In this document: positions 1 to 5,646 of the stretch, in pieces
Position numbering within the stretch: position 1 is the stretch's first letter
Layout: every line of letters begins with the position of its first letter
Origin: JAICSD01 sp035637115
Lineage (GTDB): Bacteria > Acidobacteriota > Vicinamibacteria > Vicinamibacterales > 2-12-FULL-66-21
Assembly (NCBI GenBank): GCA_035637115.1
Contig: DASPXV010000127.1
Span: 1 to 38,014, forward strand
Reading direction: 5' to 3'
Length of the DNA: 38,014 nucleotides
The notes under the pieces: generated by a model
Databases searched by the model: none
Told to the model about the DNA's origin: nothing
The model's input: the letters and a program-made list of their open reading frames with translations, nothing else
Program-made: the position numbers and the translations under genes

Positions 1-272
1 ATCGGCGCCCTGCGCATCTGCCGCAGGCCGTAACGCGCGTCCTGAACGACGCTGTCGATGCGCGGGAATCCCCAGATCGCCCGCGATTCTTCGCGCAGCC
101 GCGTCACGTTTCCGATTTCAAGCGTGGCGTGGCGTCGCGCCTCCGCCTCCGGAACACCCTCCGCCATCAGGCTTTCGGTCTTCCAGTCGACGTGTTGTTC
201 CAGCTCGTCGCGCAACTCGTCGTCAAGCCGTGGGCGACGGAACCAAGCCGTCAGGTGACGCAGGATGCTCAT
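1..272 (-). CDS. ADOP-family ABC permease, N-terminal part (runs off the left edge)
   Basis: Reading the minus strand from an ATG at 272 gives MSILRHLTAWFRRPRLDDEL, then a segment rich in charged residues and ending QDARYGLRQMRRAP at the window edge. This is the N-terminal prefix domain of acidobacterial duplicated orphan permeases (MacB/FtsX-like), followed by the start of the first permease core. About 90 codons are visible; the rest lies outside the window. A strong Shine-Dalgarno sequence (GGGGAG) sits seven bases before the ATG. The gene starts 21 bases after the stop of a PadR regulator on the same strand, the common padR-ADOP arrangement, so the regulator probably controls it. The substrate is unknown; such permeases are usually assigned to macrolide/lipoprotein-type export by homology only. 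Confidence 0.85.
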   Translation of the reverse strand, partial: MSILRHLTAWFRRPRLDDELRDELEQHVDWKTESLMAEGVPEAEARRHATLEIGNVTRLREESRAIWGFPRIDSVVQDARYGLRQMRRAP

Positions 273-293
273 GTGAGTGCTCCCCTAGCCGAT

Positions 294-635
294 CTATGCG
301 GGACGCATGACGCGTGCGATGGCTGCGACGAGGCGGTCGAAGCTGGATTCCGCGTCCCCCAGCGCCCGCCGGCCTGCGCGCGTCAACCGGTAGTACCGCG
401 CGCGTCTGTTATTCGCCGAATGGCCCCATTCCGAGTCGATCAGCCCCTGGATCTGCAGACGCTGGAGAGCGGGATACAGGGATCCCTCTTCGACATGCAG
501 CACCTCTCCCGAGACGCTCTTGATGTGCTGGGCAATGCCGTACCCGTGCATGACCCCGATCGACAGCGACTTCAGGATCAGCATGTCGAGCGTGCCGGGC
601 AGGAGTTCCTGCCGGCCCGCGGGCTTCTTTCCCAT
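294..635 (-). CDS. PadR family transcriptional regulator
   Basis: A 113-residue protein with the PadR winged-helix pattern: GTLDMLILKSL at the start, HGYGIAQHI in helix 2, EEGSLYPALQRLQIQGLI over the recognition helix and turn, and RARYYRLTRAGRRAL over the wing. The short C-terminal helix (SSFDRLVAAIARVM) is the dimerisation segment of the small PadR-s1 type. It is expected to repress its own operon and the ADOP permease downstream (21-base gap). No Shine-Dalgarno sequence precedes the ATG at 635. Instead the start codon lies within an inverted repeat (633-647), which fits autoregulation at a short or leaderless transcript. The ligand is unknown. Confidence 0.93.
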   Translation of the reverse strand: MGKKPAGRQELLPGTLDMLILKSLSIGVMHGYGIAQHIKSVSGEVLHVEEGSLYPALQRLQIQGLIDSEWGHSANNRRARYYRLTRAGRRALGDAESSFDRLVAAIARVMRPA

Positions 636-647
636 AGATTGTCTATG
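633..647. promoter_or_regulatory. Inverted repeat over the padR start, likely operator
   Basis: CATAGATTGTCTATG is a perfect inverted repeat with 6-base arms and a 3-base spacer. On the minus strand it includes the start codon of the 113-residue PadR regulator. A dyad at this place is what an autoregulating dimeric PadR protein would need; binding itself is inferred. Confidence 0.5.
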
Positions 648-689
648 AGACGCGGATTCGCGTGCGTTGGTTGGGTGGTGGAAAGAAAA

Positions 690-1043
690 TCAGAGTTCCC
701 GCAGGTGAGGCTCGTGTCCCTCGGTCATGGCCGCGAACGCGCGATAGGCGCGTCCCAGCGCTTTCTCCCCCTCTTCGCCTATCAGGTAATGGCGCCGGCG
801 GCGTCCGCCCCGCTGCGCCGTCGGGTTGCCGACATACGAGACGATCATTTTTTTCTTTTCGAGCCGTCCCAGCGCCATGTAGACCGTTCCGATCGCGGCG
901 TCGCGCCCGGTGTGCTCCCGGATTTCGCGGCGGATCGCCGCGCCATACGCGCCGTTTCCCAGGCGTACCAAAGCCAGCAGCGCGAGCAGCTCGAACTCGC
1001 CGAGGATCGGAGCGTAATAATCCTCCGGCTTTATTTGTCTCAC
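690..1043 (-). CDS. PadR family transcriptional regulator, second copy
   Basis: A 117-residue protein starting at GTG (1043). PadR features: GEFELLALLALVRLGNGAYGAAIRREI, then AAIGTVYMALGRLEKKKMI over the recognition helix, and a basic wing GGRRRRHYLIGEEGEKAL. It resembles the PadR-like regulators that accompany ADOP permeases. It lies 54 bases upstream of the other padR on the same strand, so two PadR genes stand in tandem before one permease. They differ strongly in sequence, so this is not a recent duplication. There is no Shine-Dalgarno sequence before the GTG; a TATACT box ends seven bases before it, suggesting a leaderless transcript. Confidence 0.92.
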   Translation of the reverse strand: MRQIKPEDYYAPILGEFELLALLALVRLGNGAYGAAIRREIREHTGRDAAIGTVYMALGRLEKKKMIVSYVGNPTAQRGGRRRRHYLIGEEGEKALGRAYRAFAAMTEGHEPHLREL

Positions 1044-1050
1044 ATAATTA

Positions 1051-1060
1051 AGTATATACT
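1051..1060. promoter_or_regulatory. Palindromic -10 box shared by padR and glnN, possible operator
   Basis: AGTATATACT is a perfect 10-base palindrome in an AT-rich patch that stands out from the GC-rich surroundings. Because it is palindromic it supplies TATACT, a good -10 hexamer, on both strands: seven bases before the padR GTG on the minus strand, and 50 (or 86) bases before the glutamine synthetase start on the plus strand. No convincing -35 hexamer is visible on either side. A bidirectional promoter under PadR control is inferred. Confidence 0.5.
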
Positions 1061-1145
1061 AACGACTCAGCCACTTTTCCGCTTGCAGGGGCGGAATGCC
1101 CCGACCATAATGAGTTTCTTTTTGGGGAAAGGAAGACAATCGCTT

Positions 1146-3332
1146 ATGGGATCCGCTGCATCGGGTGAAGCCATCCGCAACATCAATGATTTCGGCATGT
1201 CGACGCGCACCGCCGCATCGACGGCCCACCGCAAGGCGACCGACGAGTTCGGCTCGCTTACCTTCAACGAGGAAACGCAGCGGGCGCGGCTCCCGAAGGA
1301 CGTGTTCCGCGCGCTGCGACGCTCGATCGCGCACGGCGAAACGCTGGATCCGTCCATCGCCGACATCGTCGCCGCCGCGTTGAAGGACTGGGCCGTCGAG
1401 CACGGTGCGACGCACTACACCCACTGGTTCCAGCCGATGACCGGCATCACGGCGGAGAAGCACGACTCCTTCCTGAACCCGACGTCCGACGGCCGCGCCG
1501 TCGCGGAATTCAGCGGCAAGGAACTGGCGAAGGGGGAGCCTGACGCATCGAGTTTTCCATCGGGCGGCATGCGCTCGACGTTTGAGGCCCGCGGCTACAC
1601 GGCCTGGGATCCGACGAGCCCCCCCTGGCTGCTCGTCACGCCGCAGGGGACGACGCTCGTCATCCCGACGGCGTTCGTGAGCTGGACGGGAGAAGCGCTC
1701 GACAAGAAGACGCCGCTGCTGCGATCGCAGGAAGCCCTGTCGAAACAGGCGGTCCGGATCCTGAAGCTGTTCGGCTCGAAGGCGCAGCGCGTGACGACGA
1801 CGTGCGGTCCCGAGCAGGAGTACTTCCTGATCGATCGGCAGTTCTATTTCAACCGCCCCGACCTCATTAACGCCGGGCGGACACTCTTCGGCGCGCGCCC
1901 GCCGAAGGGGCAGGAGATGGAGGATCACTACTTCGGATCCATCCCCGATCGCGTGCTGGCGTTCATGATGGACGCCGAACGCGAGCTCTACAAGGTCGGC
2001 GTGCCGGTCAAGACGCGCCACAACGAGGTCGCGCCCAGCCAGTACGAGGTCGCGCCGATCTTCGAGAACGCCAACGTCGCCACCGATCACCAGATGATGA
2101 CGATGGAGATGCTGCGGCGCGTGGCGCCGAAGTACGGCCTCGCGTGTCTGCTGCACGAGAAGCCGTTCGCGGGCGTGAACGGATCGGGCAAGCACTTGAA
2201 CTGGAGCATGAGCGATGAGCTCGGGAACAATCTGCTGAACCCGGGCGAGACGCCGCACGACAACGTGCAGTTCCTAGTATTCTGCGCCGCGGTCATGCGC
2301 GCGGTGAACAAGTACCAGGGGCTCCTGCGATTCTCGATCGCGAGCGCCGGCAACGATCACCGTCTTGGCGCGAACGAGGCTCCCCCGGCCATCATCTCGA
2401 TTTTCCTGGGCGACATGCTCACGGACATCTTCCAGCAGATCGAGAAGGCGGGGAGCGCCAAGACCACCAAGTCGGGCGGCATCATGGACATCGGCGTCAG
2501 CGTGCTGCCGAAGCTGCCGCGCGATGCGGGCGATCGCAATCGCACGAGCCCGTTCGCGTTCACGGGCAATAAGTTCGAGTTCCGCGCCGTGTCCTCGAAT
2601 CAGAGCATCGCGCTTCCGAACGTGGCATTGAATGTCGCCGTCACCGAATCGCTCGACTACATTGCGACCGAGCTCGAAAAGGGGCTGAAGGAAGGCAAGA
2701 AGCTGCAGCCGGCGGTCAAACTGCTCCTGACGAAGCTGATCAAGGACAACAAGCGCATCATCTTCAACGGCAACAATTACTCGGAAGATTGGCAGAAGGA
2801 AGCGGCGAAGCGCGGGCTCCTCAATCTCCGGACATCGGTCGACGCGTACGGCGAGGTGCTCAAACCGGAGGTGGTGAAGGCGTTCGAGAAGTACGGCGTG
2901 CTCAACGACCGCGAGCTGCACGCGCGCTACGAGGTCGCGCTCGAGCAGTACAACAAGACCGTCAACATCGAGGCGCAGCTGATGGTCCTGATGGCCAACC
3001 GCTACATCCTGCCAGCGGGATATCGCTTCCAGGGGGAGTTGGCAACGACCGTCTCGGCCATGAAGGGGGCGGCCACGGCCGCCAAGGAAACGCGGCGCAC
3101 GCTGGACGAGGTCACCCGCCTCGTCGACGAGATGAAGGTCCGCGTCGATCGGCTGCAGGTGCTGCTGGAGCACGAAGCGAACGGGAACGCCGAGAAGCAC
3201 GCCAAGTACTTCCGCGACAAGGTGATTCCCGCGATGAATAGCCTCCGCGAGGCGGGCGATTCGCTCGAGGCTCTCGTGCCGCAGGATCTCTGGCCGCTGC
3301 CGACGTACCGGGAAATGCTCTTTGTGAAGTAA
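1146..3332 (+). CDS. glnN: Type III glutamine synthetase
   Basis: Makes glutamine from glutamate, ammonia and ATP in the cytoplasm. The protein has about 728 residues, the size of the large type III enzymes (type I is about 470). Type III signatures are present: THYTHWFQPMTGITAEKHDSF, CGPEQEYFLID (metal binding), TRHNEVAPSQYEVAPIFE, the ATP/glutamate segment KPFAGVNGSGKHLNWSM, and AGNDHRLGANEAPPAIISIF. The C-terminal region is the long helical extension typical of this type. ATG 1146 was preferred because GGAAG lies ten bases upstream; an in-frame ATG at 1110 would add 12 residues and has no good ribosome-binding site. A small hairpin (GGGGC/GCCCC, 1088-1102) lies in the leader. The frame stays open far upstream, but that part is antisense to the padR genes and is not coding. 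Confidence 0.96.
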   Translation: MGSAASGEAIRNINDFGMSTRTAASTAHRKATDEFGSLTFNEETQRARLPKDVFRALRRSIAHGETLDPSIADIVAAALKDWAVEHGATHYTHWFQPMTGITAEKHDSFLNPTSDGRAVAEFSGKELAKGEPDASSFPSGGMRSTFEARGYTAWDPTSPPWLLVTPQGTTLVIPTAFVSWTGEALDKKTPLLRSQEALSKQAVRILKLFGSKAQRVTTTCGPEQEYFLIDRQFYFNRPDLINAGRTLFGARPPKGQEMEDHYFGSIPDRVLAFMMDAERELYKVGVPVKTRHNEVAPSQYEVAPIFENANVATDHQMMTMEMLRRVAPKYGLACLLHEKPFAGVNGSGKHLNWSMSDELGNNLLNPGETPHDNVQFLVFCAAVMRAVNKYQGLLRFSIASAGNDHRLGANEAPPAIISIFLGDMLTDIFQQIEKAGSAKTTKSGGIMDIGVSVLPKLPRDAGDRNRTSPFAFTGNKFEFRAVSSNQSIALPNVALNVAVTESLDYIATELEKGLKEGKKLQPAVKLLLTKLIKDNKRIIFNGNNYSEDWQKEAAKRGLLNLRTSVDAYGEVLKPEVVKAFEKYGVLNDRELHARYEVALEQYNKTVNIEAQLMVLMANRYILPAGYRFQGELATTVSAMKGAATAAKETRRTLDEVTRLVDEMKVRVDRLQVLLEHEANGNAEKHAKYFRDKVIPAMNSLREAGDSLEALVPQDLWPLPTYREMLFVK

Positions 3333-3353
3333 CGAGCCAACGCAAAGCGGTGC

Positions 3354-3382
3354 ACCTCCGTCCAAGCCTTTTGGACGGAGGT
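3354..3382 (+). promoter_or_regulatory. Stem-loop that hides the Shine-Dalgarno sequence of the next gene
   Basis: ACCTCCGTCCAA (3354-3365) pairs perfectly with TTGGACGGAGGT (3371-3382) around a 5-base loop. The 3' arm holds GGAGG (3377-3381), an ideal Shine-Dalgarno sequence eight bases before the ATG at 3390. The 5' arm carries the exact anti-Shine-Dalgarno sequence. No T-run follows the stem, so it does not look like an intrinsic terminator. A translational switch (thermometer, attenuator or ligand-controlled) is inferred. Confidence 0.6.
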
Positions 3383-3389
3383 CTCCACT

Positions 3390-4268
3390 ATGTTCCGCAC
3401 AGCCGCGCTCGCGGGCCTGATGGCCCTGGCGCTCGGTCCCGCTCCCAACCAGTCCCGCCGAATCAGCCTCGAGGCCGCGGACTGCTCCCGTATCAACATG
3501 ATGTTCGGCGACTACGAAGTCGCGCGCGCCGTTCAGCACGGCACCGTCCCGGTGTCCGCCGGAACGCTCGAACTTCGGCCTGAATTCAATGGTGGTGTGA
3601 AGATCGAGCGTGGTTCCGGTAACGCGTACGACATCACCGCCTGCATCGGCGCGGGTGGGCGCACGCTCGCGGAGGCGCAGGCCGCTGTTGACAACGTCAA
3701 GCTGGTGATCGACGGCAGCCGCGTGCATCTGACCGGTACGGCTGACAGCACGAGCCGGATCCACAGCTGGAGCGTGCAGCTGATCGTGACTGCGCCTGAC
3801 GGCGCCCACATCGACGCCGAAACGACGAATGGTCCGATTAGCGTCTCCGGTGTGAGCGGAACGCTGGCGCTTCGCGCCTCCAACGGACCGATCGCAATGG
3901 AAGACGTGAATGGCGACGTGAGAGCCCGTGCGTCGAACGGTCCGATCACTGTCGAGGGCAGCCGCGGCCGTTTCGATATCGAAACCGCGAACGGCCCGAT
4001 CGACGTGCGGCTCGACGGCCGTCGATGGGACGGAAGGCTCGACGCCCGGGCGGCGAATGGTCCGTTGACCGTTTCGGTTCCAGCGGATTACCAGTCGGGC
4101 GTGGAGATTTCCTCTGCCTATCACTCGCCGTGGAGCTGCAGGGTTGCCGCGTGTCAAAGCGGCACGAAGGATTGGGACGAGCGCTCGCGCAGCCTGCGCA
4201 TCGGCGGCGATCCGATTGCCGTGCGTCTTTCGACGGTGAACGGCCCGGTGACTGTCCGGGAACGCTGA
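3390..4268 (+). CDS. Exported DUF4097-like beta-helix protein with NGP repeats
   Basis: A 292-residue protein with a short signal peptide (MFRTAALAGLMALALGPAPN). The middle and C-terminal part carry six repeats of about 18-20 residues built on NGP: TNGPISVSG, SNGPIAMED, SNGPITVEG, ANGPIDVRL, ANGPLTVSV and VNGPVTVRE. Such periodic Asn-Gly turns are typical of DUF4097 and adhesin-like right-handed beta-helix domains. Four cysteines occur in the mature part, two of them in a WSCRVAACQSG loop that could form a disulfide. Location is probably periplasmic or surface. Function is unknown. It lies 57 bases after glnN and may share its transcript, but its ribosome-binding site is within a strong hairpin (3354-3382), so translation is probably controlled separately. 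Confidence 0.85.
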   Translation: MFRTAALAGLMALALGPAPNQSRRISLEAADCSRINMMFGDYEVARAVQHGTVPVSAGTLELRPEFNGGVKIERGSGNAYDITACIGAGGRTLAEAQAAVDNVKLVIDGSRVHLTGTADSTSRIHSWSVQLIVTAPDGAHIDAETTNGPISVSGVSGTLALRASNGPIAMEDVNGDVRARASNGPITVEGSRGRFDIETANGPIDVRLDGRRWDGRLDARAANGPLTVSVPADYQSGVEISSAYHSPWSCRVAACQSGTKDWDERSRSLRIGGDPIAVRLSTVNGPVTVRER

Positions 4269-4421
4269 ACCGGCCAGCACGTAGCGCGGGTCTGGACGAA
4301 GCTCGTCGCCCCGACGTTCCGCCTGCGCTGGGTCCATCGACCAGACGCCGCGGCCCAAGGGTGGAACGGCATTGGATCGTACTCCTTCCAGTTAGGTATC
4401 GGCGTGATGATCCAATAAGCG
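4269..4421. other. Non-coding gap between convergent genes
   Basis: About 150 bases lie between the DUF4097-like gene and the PhzF-like gene, which point toward each other. The only structure seen is ATTGGATC (4370-4377) and its inverted copy GATCCAAT (4408-4415), 30 bases apart. There is no T-run and no clear terminator. Confidence 0.5.
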
Positions 4422-5333
4422 CTAGAACTTCAGGGATCCTTCTCCGAGGAGCACGCTGCGGCCGCCAACGCGCACGCGCGTGACCTCCTCGCCTTGCGAA
4501 TCGATTGAAATATGGATGCGGCTCGGGCGAAGCATCTTCACGCCCTGCAGGCTCACGATGTGCGAGAGCGTATCGCGCGGGACGAGCCGGTGCGCGAACA
4601 CATAGCAGCCGAGCGGCCCGCTCGCGCCGCCCGTTGCGGGATCTTCCGCGATGCCGAATCCAGGCGCGAGCATACGGCTATACACCGCCTCCCCGCCGGT
4701 CGCGTTCGTACGATCCACGGTGAACACAAACAGCGGCAGGTTGTCGACACCTGACGCCCGGCAGATCTCGGCGCAGGCTCGGACATCTATCGTCACCGCA
4801 TCAACTGCCGCGCGTGTCGTCAACGCCGCGAACAGAAACGGGACGCCGCACGAGACCGACTGCGGTGGCGGAGCGGCAAGGTCCTCCTCCGCAATCCCAA
4901 GCGCTCCGGCGAATCCCTGCCGATCCTTGATCTCGTTACCGAACTGCGGGTTCTTCTGCGTCATCCACGCGAAGTCGAGAACGTTCTCCTTCCACTCGAG
5001 GGATACGCGCGTCGGCCCTACACCGAGTCCGAACACGAATTCCCCCTGTCCCGGTCTGATTACCCCTTCAGTCACGAGGGCAAACGTGCTGCCGATCGTC
5101 GGATGGCCTGCCATCGGGAGCTCTTCGCCGGGCGTAAAGATGCGCATCCGCACATCCGTGCCTGGCGTCTCGGGCGGAAAGATGAACGTGCACTCGGAGA
5201 AGTTCATCTCGCGCGTGATCGTCTGCATCTGCTCCGTGGTCAGCCCGTGAGGCTCGGGAAACACGGCGAGCTGGTTGCCCTCAAAGGGAAAGTCGGTGAA
5301 GACATCGAGGTGGAGGTAACGGTAAGAAGGCAT
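4422..5333 (-). CDS. PhzF family isomerase/epimerase-like protein
   Basis: A 303-residue protein of the PhzF fold, two-domain and related to diaminopimelate epimerase. It begins YRYLHLDVFTDFPFEGNQLAVF, as PhzF proteins do. The conserved acidic residue of the family is seen in MNFSECTF (Glu about 47), with ELPMAGHPTIGS and, near the C-terminus, EDPATGGASGPLGCYV. Most chromosomal PhzF relatives have no known substrate, and no phenazine genes are nearby, so phenazine synthesis should not be inferred. The frame is open to an ATG at 5384, but those 17 extra residues (LLRYLRS...) are encoded by an inverted-repeat arm, so the start at 5333, where family similarity begins, is preferred. No clear Shine-Dalgarno sequence precedes it. 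Confidence 0.9.
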   Translation of the reverse strand: MPSYRYLHLDVFTDFPFEGNQLAVFPEPHGLTTEQMQTITREMNFSECTFIFPPETPGTDVRMRIFTPGEELPMAGHPTIGSTFALVTEGVIRPGQGEFVFGLGVGPTRVSLEWKENVLDFAWMTQKNPQFGNEIKDRQGFAGALGIAEEDLAAPPPQSVSCGVPFLFAALTTRAAVDAVTIDVRACAEICRASGVDNLPLFVFTVDRTNATGGEAVYSRMLAPGFGIAEDPATGGASGPLGCYVFAHRLVPRDTLSHIVSLQGVKMLRPSRIHISIDSQGEEVTRVRVGGRSVLLGEGSLKF

Positions 5334-5353
5334 CGGGAAACTCTTGGAGGCAA

Positions 5354-5602
5354 CGGATCTCAAATAACGAAGCAACGAAGCCAACGGAGATAACGAAGGA
5401 TCTGCAACATATCAATGGATCCTCACAAAACCCAGGCCAATTCTGTTGCGGTCCGATCCTTGCCTCAACGGCGGCATGCTGACAGATCCCTTGTATTCCC
5501 GGTCTCGCGCACCCACCACCGCGCGAAGCGCGGCTCGGCGACCGCGAGATCCGCCCGCTCCGTTACCTCCGATGACTTCGTTGCTTCGTCATTTGAGATC
5601 CG
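5354..5602. repeat. 42-bp inverted repeat flanking the phzF-parC intergenic region
   Basis: The left arm (5354-5395) and the inverted right arm (5561-5602) match at 38 of 42 positions. Both consist of AACGAAG-type units (for example ACGAAGCAACGAAG) with GGATCTCAAAT at the outer ends. The roughly 165 bases between them hold no convincing gene. The right arm ends 28 bases before the parC -10 box. This could be a small non-autonomous mobile element or two copies of a dispersed intergenic repeat in opposite orientation; no target duplication was recognised. Confidence 0.7.
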
Positions 5603-5630
5603 ATAGCTTCGACGAGCTCCATGTCTGAGC

Positions 5631-5636
5631 TATCCT
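5631..5636 (+). promoter_or_regulatory. Probable -10 box of parC
   Basis: TATCCT lies ten bases before the parC ATG, and the intervening sequence (TAACCCTCCA) has no Shine-Dalgarno sequence. A transcript starting about seven bases after the box would have a leader of only a few bases. Inferred from position and sequence. Confidence 0.45.
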
Positions 5637-5646
5637 TAACCCTCCA

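Noticed and set aside
129..1145. Long open frame continuing upstream of glnN (1067 residues in all)
   Set aside because: The upstream 339 codons are antisense to two PadR genes and show no family similarity; type III glutamine synthetases have about 730 residues.
2274..4358. 694-residue open frame antisense to glnN and the DUF4097-like gene
   Set aside because: It is an arginine/histidine-rich shadow frame caused by high GC third positions.
4370..4415. ATTGGATC/GATCCAAT pair as a terminator
   Set aside because: The arms have only eight bases with a 30-base loop and no T-run.
4422..5333. Phenazine or other secondary-metabolite cluster suggested by PhzF
   Set aside because: There are no other phz genes, synthases or carriers nearby; PhzF-like proteins are common outside such clusters.
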